From JADLCX01 sp964630785 (lineage in GTDB: Bacteria > Planctomycetota > Phycisphaerae > Phycisphaerales > UBA1924), in the NCBI GenBank assembly GCA_964630785.1, contig CAZVZG010000019.1, positions 22,643-86,642 on the forward strand: 64,000 nt of DNA, written 5' to 3'. Positions 8,340-16,721 of the stretch are shown in pieces (the stretch's first letter is position 1; the number at the start of each line of letters is the position of its first letter). Both the position numbers and the translations under genes were made by a program. Under the pieces are notes generated by a model. That model saw only the letters and a list, made by a program, of their open reading frames with translations. It searched no databases and was not told where the DNA came from.

Positions 8340-9803
8340 TCAAGCCCTCCCCGCGCCCGCGGCCGCTCTGCCCTGGCTGTTGACGGCCGCACGATGCAAC
8401 GCCGCACCGATCTCCACGGCGAGCTTGACCATCCGGTCGCGCGCGCCTGAGTACCCGCCCGGCTCGGGTGTGCGCAGTTGCTGCTGGAGCAGGTCCACGA
8501 TCTGCGGGTAGTACGCTATCGCCACGTCGGCCTCGGGGTTGGAGCCCTTGGCGTAGGCGCCGATCTGGACCAGATCCTCGACCTGCCGGTACGTCGCCAG
8601 CATCCTGACCAGTTGTCGGCGTGCCGCGACATGCGCCTGGTCTGTCACGTCGTCGGCGACGCGGGAGACCGAGTCGAGCACGTCCACCGCCGGGTAGTGC
8701 GCCCGCTGAGCAAGCGCCCGAGAGAGGATGATGTGTCCATCGAGGATGCCCCGGGCCGCATCGGCGATCGGCTCGGTCATGTCGTCGCCCTCGACGAGAA
8801 CTGAATACAGGCCCGTGATCGAGCCGCCCGGCGCGGATTGCTCGCCGGGCGCCGAAGCGATCACCCCGGCCCGCTCCAGCAGCCTCGCGAGCGCGGCGAA
8901 CACACTGGGCGTGTACCCCCGCGTCGCCGGCGGCTCGCCCACCGAGAGCCCGATCTGCCGCTGCGCGTGGGCGAACCGCGTGACCGAGTCCATGATCAGC
9001 ATCACGGCCTTGCCGTGGTCGCGGAAGTGTTCGGCGATCGAGCACGCCGCGAGCGCGGCCCGGACACGCAGCAACGGCGACTCGTCGCTCGTCGCGGCCA
9101 CCACGACACACCGCTTCATCCCTTCCTGACCGAGGTTGTTCTCGATGAAGTCCCTCACTTCACGTCCCCGCTCGCCGATGAGCGCGACAACCGAGACATC
9201 GGCCGTTGCGCCCCGCGCGATCGCGCCCAGGAGGGTTGACTTGCCCACACCCGGCCCGGCGAACACACCCATGCGCTGGCCGCGGCCCAGCGTGGTGAAC
9301 AGGTCGATCGCCCGCACGCCCGTGTGCATCGGCTCGTTGATCCGGGCCCGCGACAGGGGCGACATCGGCTCGGGGTCGAGCGGTCGCGGCCAGGGCCCGT
9401 GGATCGGGCCGCGACCATCGATCGGTCGTCCGAGGCCGTCCACCACACGCCCGAGCATCGCCGATGAAACACCGATCGTCTGCGTGGCGTGCAGGCCGAC
9501 CACCCGGTCGCCCGCGCGGATGCCCGTCGCGCCGGAGAGCATCATGACGATCGCGCTCGGGCCATCGAACCCCACGATCTCGCCGAGTGTCTCCGACCGC
9601 GCGGCCGGCGCTGCGTCTCGGCCCGGCACGGTCGCGGAGTGCCGAGCGTGGCGATCCACGGCCACCAGCGAGCCGACGGGCATGGGCAGGTCTTGCACGA
9701 GCAAGGTCAGGCCGCGCAGCGCCGACACCCGGCCCGAGAGCCGCATGGGCTGGAGGTGCCCGAGCGTGTTGATGTGCGACCCGAGCCCGAGCATCGCGTT
9801 CAT
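8340..9803 (-). CDS. fliI: FliI, flagellar export ATPase
   Basis: A 487-residue homologue of the F1-ATPase beta subunit that energises flagellar type III export. Walker A is AGPGVGKST at residues 182-190, Walker B is VMLIMDSVTR around Asp272, and the catalytic-glutamate region is ALIGERGREV. The family segments DGLGRPIDG, ATRGYTPSVFA and GGSITGLYSVLVEGDD are intact, so the enzyme should be active. Length is slightly above the 440-457 usual for the family because of a longer N-terminus. The start codon overlaps the fliH stop by 4 bp. FliH regulates FliI and is encoded just upstream; FliJ is encoded just downstream. Confidence 0.96.
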   Translation of the reverse strand: MNAMLGLGSHINTLGHLQPMRLSGRVSALRGLTLLVQDLPMPVGSLVAVDRHARHSATVPGRDAAPAARSETLGEIVGFDGPSAIVMMLSGATGIRAGDRVVGLHATQTIGVSSAMLGRVVDGLGRPIDGRGPIHGPWPRPLDPEPMSPLSRARINEPMHTGVRAIDLFTTLGRGQRMGVFAGPGVGKSTLLGAIARGATADVSVVALIGERGREVRDFIENNLGQEGMKRCVVVAATSDESPLLRVRAALAACSIAEHFRDHGKAVMLIMDSVTRFAHAQRQIGLSVGEPPATRGYTPSVFAALARLLERAGVIASAPGEQSAPGGSITGLYSVLVEGDDMTEPIADAARGILDGHIILSRALAQRAHYPAVDVLDSVSRVADDVTDQAHVAARRQLVRMLATYRQVEDLVQIGAYAKGSNPEADVAIAYYPQIVDLLQQQLRTPEPGGYSGARDRMVKLAVEIGAALHRAAVNSQGRAAAGAGRA

Positions 9804-10579
9804 TCCCCGGACGTCCCCTCCCCTCCCGCTCCTCCCAGGTCTGACGGTGCACCGGCATCTCCGGGCAAGAGTGCTTCGACGATGCGATCGAGCTGCGTGC
9901 GGACCGAGGCGTCGATCTCACCCGGCGCGAACGCGCCCGCCGCCGCCTGCCCGCGCATGCTCGCTACGCATGACCCGCGCCCGACCGCGGGATCGTCTAA
10001 GAGTTCGACGTGCCGGGCCTGCGAAAACTCGGACATCAGCCGCGGCAGCGCGTCGGTAATGACGGGCCGATCGTCGGGATGGATGCGGACGACCAGCTCG
10101 GTGGGCCGGACGATCACCTTCATCACCGCCTCCAACTGCGCGGCCGCCACGGCGGGGTCGGCCCGGATCGCCCGCTTGGTCACTCGCTCGGCGATGCCCA
10201 GCGCCAGGCGCAGGACGTCTCGTTGACAGAGCATGAGCATCTCGTCGCGATCAGCGGCGAACTTCGCCAGCGACGCGCTCCAGCTCGATTCGATCTTGTC
10301 CAGGCGCTCCTTGAACTCGGCGATGGCCGCGGCGCGGCCTTCGGCGAGGCCGGATTTGTGGCCCTCGGCCCGCCCTTGCTCCATTCCGCTGGCGCGCCCG
10401 ACTTCCGCCGCACCGGCCAAGATCCGCTCGCGCTCGACCCGGGCCTGGCTCGTGATCGTCGCGCCCTGGACACGGGCCTCGGCGACGATTGCGGAGGCCT
10501 GGCGTTGCAGATCGCCCAGATCGAGCACGATGGCGTCGCGGGCGATTTCGCGGGCGTTGGATTGCTTGATAAGTGCCAT
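9800..10579 (-). CDS. fliH: FliH, flagellar export ATPase regulator
   Basis: A 259-residue protein with the FliH design. It has a helical N-terminus, a glycine-zipper-like helix of GxxxG steps (GRASGMEQGRAEGHKSGLAEG), which is the hallmark of FliH, and a C-terminal alpha/beta domain related to the V/A-ATPase E subunit (LALGIAERVTKRAI..., then VRIHPDD and the RGSCV strand). FliH forms a dimer that binds FliI and ties it to the C-ring. The ATG at 10579 follows a 156-bp A+T-rich gap after fliG, so this gene may start a separate transcript. It overlaps fliI by 4 bp. Confidence 0.88.
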   Translation of the reverse strand: MALIKQSNAREIARDAIVLDLGDLQRQASAIVAEARVQGATITSQARVERERILAGAAEVGRASGMEQGRAEGHKSGLAEGRAAAIAEFKERLDKIESSWSASLAKFAADRDEMLMLCQRDVLRLALGIAERVTKRAIRADPAVAAAQLEAVMKVIVRPTELVVRIHPDDRPVITDALPRLMSEFSQARHVELLDDPAVGRGSCVASMRGQAAAGAFAPGEIDASVRTQLDRIVEALLPGDAGAPSDLGGAGGEGTSGE

Positions 10580-10735
10580 GAGCGGGTGGCGAGTTATGTG
10601 GTGCTTTTATGATATATAACGTGCGCTATTTACTGCGCCTTCTATTTGTTATTAGCAATTTCAAATGTCAGATTTGATACTCATCGGCCTCCCACTCCCG
10701 CCTTCTCCTCGGCCCTCTACCCTCGGCCCTCTTCT
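10580..10735. other. A+T-rich gap between fliG and fliH
   Basis: This 156-bp gap is the longest break between fliF and fliL apart from the 197-bp fliE-fliF gap. About 10595-10680 is strikingly A+T-rich compared with the surrounding genes. Read on the minus strand it holds several TATA-like hexamers, including TATATC, and a TTGAAA. None of these makes a convincing -35/-10 pair at 16-18 bp spacing, so I call it only a likely internal promoter or upstream-element region for fliH and the genes after it. Confidence 0.35.
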
Positions 10736-11776
10736 TCACACAATCAGATCGCTTTCCCCTCCGCGTCCGGCGATGATGATCTCGCCGCTATCCTCCAGCC
10801 TGCGCACGATGTCGACGATGCGTTGCTGCGCGGCCTCGACGTCGCTCACCCGCACCGGCCCCATGTACTGCATGTCCTCCTTGATAAGGGTGGCGGCCCG
10901 CTCGGACATGTTCTTGAAGATCTTCTGCTGCAGCTCGCTGCTCGCGGTCTTGAGCGCCAGCCCCAGCTCGTCGTTGTCGATCTCCTTGAGAATCATCTGG
11001 ATGCCCTTGTCGTCCACCTTCAACACGTCCTCGAAGACGAACATCAGGCGCCGGATCTCCTCGACCAGCTCCGGGTCCTCGGCCTCCAGCCCCTCCATGA
11101 TCGCCTTCTCGGTCGCGCGATCGGCCAGGTTGAGGATCTCCGCCACCGTCGGGATTCCCCCGGCCTTCTCCATGCTCTGCGTGAGCATGTTGGACAACCG
11201 GCTCTCCAGCCCGCGCTCCACCTCGCGGATGACCTCCGGGTTGGTCTGCTCCATGTTCGCGATGCGCTTGACCACCTCGATCTGCTTCTGCATCGGCAAG
11301 CCCGCCAGGATCTCCGCCGCCTTGTGGTGCGGCAGGTGGCTGACGATCAGCGCGATCGTCTGCGGGTGTTCGTCCTGGATGAACGTCAGCAGGTTTTCGC
11401 TCTCGGCCTTCTGCAGGAACGAGAACGGTGTCTTCTGAACCTGCGTCTGGATCTGCTGCAACACCCTGTCCGCCGACTGGCTGTCCAGCGATTCCTTGAG
11501 CAGGACGCGGGCGTAATCGAGCCCGCCCTCGTTCACGTACTGACTCGCGACCGACAGGCTGTAGAACTCCTGCACCACCGCGCTCCGCAGCGTGCCGGGC
11601 ACCCGACCCAGCCCCGCCAGTTCGCGCGTGACTTCCTCCACCGCCTCCGGCGCGAGTTGCTTGAGCAACTGGCTCGCGATCGCGGTCTCGAGCGTCATGA
11701 GCAGGATCGCGGCCTTGGTCAGGCCGTCGAGCTCCTCCGGGCTGTTGGGGAGTTTCTCCCCGGGCTTACGCGGCAT
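10736..11776 (-). CDS. fliG: FliG, flagellar rotor/switch protein
   Basis: A 346-residue FliG with the three usual armadillo-like domains. The middle domain contains the EHPQT motif at 136-140 that contacts FliM. The C-terminal torque domain has the charged helix bearing MFVFEDVLKVDD and ELGLALK, including the acidic and basic residues that face the stator. FliG mounts on the FliF ring and transmits torque from the Mot proteins. It starts 21 bp after fliF, so the two are probably translationally linked. Length and motifs are normal. Confidence 0.96.
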   Translation of the reverse strand: MPRKPGEKLPNSPEELDGLTKAAILLMTLETAIASQLLKQLAPEAVEEVTRELAGLGRVPGTLRSAVVQEFYSLSVASQYVNEGGLDYARVLLKESLDSQSADRVLQQIQTQVQKTPFSFLQKAESENLLTFIQDEHPQTIALIVSHLPHHKAAEILAGLPMQKQIEVVKRIANMEQTNPEVIREVERGLESRLSNMLTQSMEKAGGIPTVAEILNLADRATEKAIMEGLEAEDPELVEEIRRLMFVFEDVLKVDDKGIQMILKEIDNDELGLALKTASSELQQKIFKNMSERAATLIKEDMQYMGPVRVSDVEAAQQRIVDIVRRLEDSGEIIIAGRGGESDLIV

Positions 11777-11797
11777 GGCTCGTTGTTCCGTCGCGCA

Positions 11798-13555
11798 TCA
11801 GGCTTCCGGCGTCATCCAGCGGTTGAACACGGTTGCGGCCGACGAGGGGTTGCTCTTGACTAGGTCCGACACCTGCTCGAGCATCTTGCTTACTCGGAGT
11901 TCCTCGTCGTCCACTTCGATCCCCGACATCGCGGTGTCGCTCTCTTCCGCCTCGCCGACCAGGTCGCTCCCCGGCGCGAGCGCGGGCGGGATGCCTACAA
12001 GTTCTTCCGCCGTCGGCATCGGCTGACTCCGGCCCGCCTTGCGCACCATCAGCAGCATCAGGCCAATCGACACCGCGGCCAGCCCGCCCAACGCGACCTG
12101 CTTGACGAGCGAGTTGCCCAGCAGTCCGCCGCCCGAACTCCCGCCCAAGATGCCGCCAAGCCCCGCGGTGTTGCCGCCGCCCGTCGGCGTCGCACTGGCC
12201 ATCGCCACCGGGATGAGCGACACGACCAGACTGCCCGGTGCAGCCGTCGGCCCCCCTGCGGCCTGCCCGACCTCGGTCTCGATGAGCGGGCGGAGCATTT
12301 CTTCCAGCTTCGGACGCTCGGCCTCCCACGCCTGATCAATCTCCGCGTCGGTTGGAGGTTTCGGCGCCGTGCCGCCCGCCCCCCCCGCTCCTCCAGCGCC
12401 CGCACCGGCGCTCGCTTTGGCCGCGAGGATCTCGGCGACGTAGTCCTTGGGCACGCTCACGGCGACGTTGATCTTCAGCGGACGGCCCTGCGCATCCACG
12501 CGGGTTTCGACTTTGTGCCCCGCGAGATTTTCATATTCGGTCTTGGAGGTCTCGTCGCTCGTGTTGCTCCGGCCGCCGCTTCCCGCGCCGCCGGCGCGAT
12601 TGATGTCCAGCCCGATGTTGGCGCCCACGCCCGGCTCGGCGCCGCCGGCGCTCTCCGTGCTGGTCCGCGTGTCGGTCGATTCGCTCTTGACCAGCGCCTG
12701 CGTGCCCTCGCCCTTGGGAAGCACGCTGTCGGTGCGCGATTCCTTGCGTGACGCGTCCACGATCGCGTTCACGGACACGATCACGTTGGGGATGAAGGGC
12801 GAGAGGTGCTCGACGATCTTGTTCTGGACGCGCTCCTCAACCTTGGCCGCCTGCTCCAGGTAGGTCGTCGCGGCGAAATCCCCCGCCTGATTGGCGCGGT
12901 AACGGCGGCGCGTTGTGCCGTTGATGATCTTGACGTCGCCGACCGACAGACCCGCTACGGAACCCGCGACAAGGTCCGCCAGCGCATCGACCGATCCCTG
13001 GTCCAGCCCACTGCCCTGGTGCGTGAAGACGGTGACCTGAGCCGTGGGCCTCCGAGTGGCCGCACCGAGCCCGGTGGTGGGCGGGACGGAGATGAACACC
13101 GAGGCGTCGGTGATGCCGGGGAAGTTCTTGATGACCTGCGAGAGCTCGTTGGACAGCGCGATGGTGAACCGCTGGTCGAGCTGGGAGCGAGAACGCATCC
13201 AGTCCTGGCTGTCCATCAGCGACGCGAAGCTCAGCTTCTTGTCGGCGGGCAGGGCGCTGGCCCGCTGTAGTTGAGCCAGCACGGCGTACTGCTTCTCGAC
13301 CGGCACCAGGACCTTGTCGCCCTCGGTCTTGTAGGTGATGCCCTGGGTTTCGAGGTATCCCGCCACCCGCTGGCGCTCTTCGGACGTGCCGCCCGTGAGC
13401 ACCGAGACCATCTTCGGCGAGCCCGCATACTGCGACACCACGAACAGCGACATGAGCACGATGACCACCAGCGCCCCGATCAGCAGCTTCTGGCTCGGCC
13501 CGAGCTTGCCGAGCGATTTGCCGATGGTGTCCAGGATGCGCCGAAGCTGATCCAT
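11798..13555 (-). CDS. fliF: FliF, MS-ring protein
   Basis: About 585 residues. An N-terminal membrane helix (about 20-42) and a second helix near residue 470 flank the large periplasmic ring-building region, which includes the conserved segment around LDQRFTIALSNELSQVIKNFP and the VSVPPTTGLG strand. The cytoplasmic tail ends in LVKSNPSSAATVFNRWM, the FliG-binding signature. The periplasmic part contains a Gly/Ala-rich low-complexity insert (about residues 375-400). ATG at 13555 (MDQLRRIL) is preferred over an upstream in-frame start in Arg-rich sequence. FliF is the platform on which the export apparatus and C-ring assemble. Confidence 0.93.
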   Translation of the reverse strand: MDQLRRILDTIGKSLGKLGPSQKLLIGALVVIVLMSLFVVSQYAGSPKMVSVLTGGTSEERQRVAGYLETQGITYKTEGDKVLVPVEKQYAVLAQLQRASALPADKKLSFASLMDSQDWMRSRSQLDQRFTIALSNELSQVIKNFPGITDASVFISVPPTTGLGAATRRPTAQVTVFTHQGSGLDQGSVDALADLVAGSVAGLSVGDVKIINGTTRRRYRANQAGDFAATTYLEQAAKVEERVQNKIVEHLSPFIPNVIVSVNAIVDASRKESRTDSVLPKGEGTQALVKSESTDTRTSTESAGGAEPGVGANIGLDINRAGGAGSGGRSNTSDETSKTEYENLAGHKVETRVDAQGRPLKINVAVSVPKDYVAEILAAKASAGAGAGGAGGAGGTAPKPPTDAEIDQAWEAERPKLEEMLRPLIETEVGQAAGGPTAAPGSLVVSLIPVAMASATPTGGGNTAGLGGILGGSSGGGLLGNSLVKQVALGGLAAVSIGLMLLMVRKAGRSQPMPTAEELVGIPPALAPGSDLVGEAEESDTAMSGIEVDDEELRVSKMLEQVSDLVKSNPSSAATVFNRWMTPEA

Positions 13556-13752
13556 GCGGCCGGCCTCCGTGCCGACGTTCCCGCCGCGGCGGGACGGTTC
13601 GGCGCGATCCCCGCGCCGGCGCGAACTTGCCGCCCACGGCGGATTCCGCACGTGCAGTTATTCGGATCGGTCGATGCCTGCGCTTGAATGTCGGACTTGC
13701 GCCCCGTCGCGCAAAGTTTGCCGCAAACACCGAGCCCGACGCCCGCCGCGGC

Positions 13753-14076
13753 CTACGTGCGCATCTGCTTGATCTCTTCGTACGCCTGCGCGACCTTGTT
13801 GCGCACGGCCACGAGCATCCGGAACGCGGTGTCGGCCTTTTGCGTCGCGACCATTACGCCCTCGACGTCGTTGCGCCGGCCGGTCTGGAGGTCCTCGATG
13901 GCGGTCGTGGCTTCCTGTTGCAACTTGTTCACCTGCTGGATGTTCTCCATCAGCACGTCCTTGAACGTCGGCTGGGAGGGGTCCGCGGGTGTGCCGCCGG
14001 CGGGTGTTGGACGCTGGATCGGCGCACCGCCCACGCGTCCGAGCGAGCTGCCCATGAGTCCGAGAGGGTCCGACAT
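13753..14076 (-). CDS. fliE: FliE, MS-ring/rod junction protein
   Basis: A 107-residue protein with the FliE pattern: an N-terminal disordered region with Pro and Gly, then two helices (F.DVLMENIQQVNKLQQEA..AIEDLQTG and the ADTAFRMLVAVRNKVAQAYEEIKQM end). FliE is the first axial protein and links the MS ring to the rod made by FlgB and FlgC. Its place between flgC and fliF matches the classical flgB-flgC-fliE-fliF order. A 197-bp spacer separates it from fliF. Confidence 0.92.
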   Translation of the reverse strand: MSDPLGLMGSSLGRVGGAPIQRPTPAGGTPADPSQPTFKDVLMENIQQVNKLQQEATTAIEDLQTGRRNDVEGVMVATQKADTAFRMLVAVRNKVAQAYEEIKQMRT

Positions 14077-14184
14077 CGGTGAGTCCTGATCGGGCCCCGT
14101 GCCGCGTCAACGTCAACACGGGTGCCCGGGAGAGTCTTCGGGTTCGGTCACCGGCGGGATATCCCCCGGTGAGAAAGAAACACA

Positions 14185-14598
14185 CTAGGCGATTAATCGC
14201 AAGGCCTGTGCCAGCATCGTCTTGGTCGCCTCCGCAGTCGCGAGGTTGGCCTCGTAGGCCCGCTGGGCCTCGTACATGTTCATCATCTCAAAGACAGGGT
14301 TGATGTCCGGGTATTTGACGTACCCGTCCGCATCCGCCAGGGCGTTCCCCGGCTCGTAACGCAGCGTGAACGAGGGGTCCTTCTGGATCGACTGAACATG
14401 CACACCCAGCGACTTGGCGCCCGGGTCCGTGGCCGTCGGGTCGCCGGGGGAAAAGAACACCATTCGGCGTGCAAACGGCACATTGCGTCCTTGGGCGTCG
14501 GCGATGGTGTGCTGGTTGGCGATGTTCGCCGTGATGGCCTCCAGCCGGGTTCGCTGGGCGATCAGGCCGCTGGCGGGGATGTCAAGTGCGCCGTACAT
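14185..14598 (-). CDS. flgC: FlgC, proximal rod protein
   Basis: A 137-residue rod protein. The N-terminus has the rod family pattern (GLIAQRTRLEAITANIANQHT) and the C-terminus the FlgC form (DINPVFEMMNMYEAQRAYEANL..AEATKTM..QALRLI). It normally copolymerises with FlgB, FlgF and FlgG to make the drive shaft. It lies 51 bp after flgB. Length matches the family. Confidence 0.95.
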   Translation of the reverse strand: MYGALDIPASGLIAQRTRLEAITANIANQHTIADAQGRNVPFARRMVFFSPGDPTATDPGAKSLGVHVQSIQKDPSFTLRYEPGNALADADGYVKYPDINPVFEMMNMYEAQRAYEANLATAEATKTMLAQALRLIA

Positions 14599-14649
14599 GA
14601 TGGGTCTTGTCCCGGTAGTTCAGTGCGTCAACGAGCCGATCGGCTCGGC

Positions 14650-15090
14650 TCACGCCCGCTCCGCGATGGCGGACCGGAGCAACTCGAAGCGGGAACGCAG
14701 GAGTTCGGCCGAGAGCCTGTACACGGCGACGTTTTCGGCGTTGTCCTGCATGAGCCGTTCCAGATCGCGGTTGTTCCGGTCGTGAAACAAGATGTTGCCC
14801 GAGCCGCCGGACGGCGTGACCTGCAAGCGACCGTCCGCCCCGAGCGACACTTCCTCGGTGTCGGGGAGGTGCAGCTCCCCTCGCTGGTTGCCCGTTCGCT
14901 CCCGCCGCTCGTCGATCGCTTGGCGCAACGTTTGCGCGAAACGCGCCGGATCGGCGTCCTGTTGTTTGTAGTCGGGCGTTGAGATGTTCGCGATGTTGCC
15001 CGCGATGATCTGCTGGCGTGCGCCGGCGAAGCGCATGGTCAGTTCGAGTGACGGGATGGCGCCGGAGTTGGTGATCTCGGAAATCAGCAT
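14650..15090 (-). CDS. flgB: FlgB, proximal rod protein
   Basis: A 146-residue rod protein beginning with a FlgB-type N-terminus (LELTMRFAGARQQIIAGNIAN followed by STPDYK) and ending with the helix NVAVYRLSAELLRSRFELL. It is the first structural gene of the cluster. A -24/-12 type sigma-54 element is present at 15110-15124, giving a very short leader, and the sigma-54 regulator gene lies directly upstream. Confidence 0.93.
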   Translation of the reverse strand: MLISEITNSGAIPSLELTMRFAGARQQIIAGNIANISTPDYKQQDADPARFAQTLRQAIDERRERTGNQRGELHLPDTEEVSLGADGRLQVTPSGGSGNILFHDRNNRDLERLMQDNAENVAVYRLSAELLRSRFELLRSAIAERA

Positions 15091-15109
15091 GGCGATTCAG
15101 GCCCGACTC

Positions 15110-15124
15110 GCAATCCGTATACCA
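15110..15124 (-). promoter_or_regulatory. Candidate sigma-54 (-24/-12) promoter of flgB
   Basis: Read on the minus strand this is TGGTATACGGATTGC. The invariant GG and GC are exactly 10 bases apart and TTGC at -12 is perfect; the -24 block matches TGG only, against the TGGCACG consensus. The start of transcription would fall near 15098, about 8 bases before the flgB ATG. The immediately upstream gene encodes a sigma-54 activator, which fits. Any enhancer sites would lie inside that gene. Confidence 0.5.
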
Positions 15125-15167
15125 GTCCCTGCCAACCTCCCCCGTCGCGGCGGAGAACAGCTCCGCC

Positions 15168-16721
15168 CTACAGGCTCTGCTCCACCAGTTGCAGTTCCTT
15201 CCACTTCTTGAGCTTGAGACCGAGCGTCCGGACTCCGATGCCCAGGGCCTGGGCGGTGCGTTGGCGGTGGCCGCCGAAGCGGACGAGCGTCTGCACGATC
15301 GCGTCACGCTCGATGTCGTCGAGCGGACGCCCGTCGATCGGCACGAGCCCCTTTTCATGGCCGGGCTTGCGTTCGACGAACGACGAGCCCGGCAGAGCCA
15401 CCGCGTGCCCGTTGCCCAAAGTCCCGTTGGCGGTGTGGTTTGACAGGGCGGCGGGGGTCACGCTCGCGTTCCCTGCCCCTCCCTCTCGCTCGGTTCCCGC
15501 CGTCAACCATGGCTCGACCAACTCTCTCGCGATGACCTCCGCGCGGCAGAGCACGGCCGCCCGCTCGCAGACGTTCTGCAGCTCACGCACGTTCCCCGGC
15601 CACGTGTAGTGCTGCATGGCCAGCAGGGCGTCGGGCGCAATGGTGCGCACCGGCCGCCCCTCGCGATGGGCCGTTTGCTTCAAGAAACTCTCGGCCAGTG
15701 CCGGGATGTCCTCTGCCCGGTCTCGGAGCGGGGGCAGGTGGATCGGCAGAACGTTGAGCCGGAAGAACAGGTCCTGCCGGAACTCGCCCCGCGCGACCGC
15801 CCGCGGCAGGTCGCGGTTGCTCGTGGCGACGACGCGCACGTCGATGCCGATCGAGAGGCTCGACCCGACGCGCTCGAAGTTGCGCTCCTGCAAGACGCGC
15901 AGGAGCTTGGCCTGGATCCCCTGGCTGATCTCGCTGATCTCGTCGAGCAGCAGGGTGCCCCGATCGGCCAGTTCAAAGCGGCCTTTGCGCAGCCGTTCCG
16001 CGCCTGTGAAGGCTCCCTTCTCGTGGCCGAAGAGCTCTGACTCAAGCAGCGACTCGCTCAGCGCGGCGCAGTTGAAGGCCAGGAACGGCTCGCCCTCCGC
16101 CCCGCGCGGGCTGAGATCGTGGATGGCGCGTGCGACGATCTCCTTGCCGGTGCCGCTTTCGCCGCAGATGAGCACCGTGCCCTGACTTTCGGCGACGGCG
16201 AGGACCTGCTGCTTCACGCGGCGCATGACCGGCGAATCGCCGATGATCCGATCAAGCCCCCCGCCGCAGCCGAGACTTGCACCTCCGCCACCGTTCGTTC
16301 CCGCGACGGGTTCCTCCGCGGCCGTTCGGAGAAGCGTGTTCTCACGCACGAGCCTGGCGTGCTCGATCGCCCGCTTTACCGAGATAATCAGCTCGTCGCC
16401 CTCGAAGGGTTTAGTGATGTAATCGAACGCGCCGAGCTTGATCGCCTTCACGGCGGTTTCGACCGTGCCGAACGCGGTCATCACGACCAGCGGCACCGCG
16501 TCGTCGATCTGGCGGGCCTGCTCGATGAGCTCCAGCCCGCCTCCGCCGGGGCCGGGCATCTTCAGGTCGGTGACCACCGCGTCGGGCCTGCGCCGGGCGA
16601 TGATCTCGACGGCGGCCGCGGCGTCGGGCGCGGTCACCACGTTGTAACCGGCCCGCGTGAGCGTCTGGCCCACGCTGTCGCGCAGCATTTCCTTGTCGTC
16701 CACCACCAGCACGGTGTTCAT
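15168..16721 (-). CDS. Sigma-54-dependent response regulator (NtrC/FlrC/FleR type) of the flagellar cluster
   Basis: A 517-residue three-domain regulator. The receiver domain has DD at 8-9, phospho-acceptor Asp52, Thr82 and Lys104. The AAA+ domain has Walker A GESGTGKE at 187-194 and the sigma-54-contacting GAFTGA loop at 236-241. The C-terminus is a Fis-type helix-turn-helix (about 465-510). All catalytic residues are present, so it should activate sigma-54 RNA polymerase. Linker stretches rich in Gly (about 140-157 and 425-460) are longer than usual. The start codon overlaps the kinase stop by 4 bp (ATGA). By position it is the master activator of the flagellar genes, starting with flgB. 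Confidence 0.93.
   Translation of the reverse strand: MNTVLVVDDKEMLRDSVGQTLTRAGYNVVTAPDAAAAVEIIARRRPDAVVTDLKMPGPGGGGLELIEQARQIDDAVPLVVMTAFGTVETAVKAIKLGAFDYITKPFEGDELIISVKRAIEHARLVRENTLLRTAAEEPVAGTNGGGGASLGCGGGLDRIIGDSPVMRRVKQQVLAVAESQGTVLICGESGTGKEIVARAIHDLSPRGAEGEPFLAFNCAALSESLLESELFGHEKGAFTGAERLRKGRFELADRGTLLLDEISEISQGIQAKLLRVLQERNFERVGSSLSIGIDVRVVATSNRDLPRAVARGEFRQDLFFRLNVLPIHLPPLRDRAEDIPALAESFLKQTAHREGRPVRTIAPDALLAMQHYTWPGNVRELQNVCERAAVLCRAEVIARELVEPWLTAGTEREGGAGNASVTPAALSNHTANGTLGNGHAVALPGSSFVERKPGHEKGLVPIDGRPLDDIERDAIVQTLVRFGGHRQRTAQALGIGVRTLGLKLKKWKELQLVEQSL

Noticed and set aside
10640..10690. A flagellar sigma-28 promoter (GCCGATAA-like) upstream of fliH
   Set aside because: GCCGATGA occurs but no TAAA-type -35 is at the right distance.
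13711..13727. GCAAAGTTTGC / TTTGCCGCAAA palindromes between fliE and fliF as a sigma-54 element
   Set aside because: The GG-to-GC distance is 8, not 10, bases; it may be a minor operator but nothing supports that.
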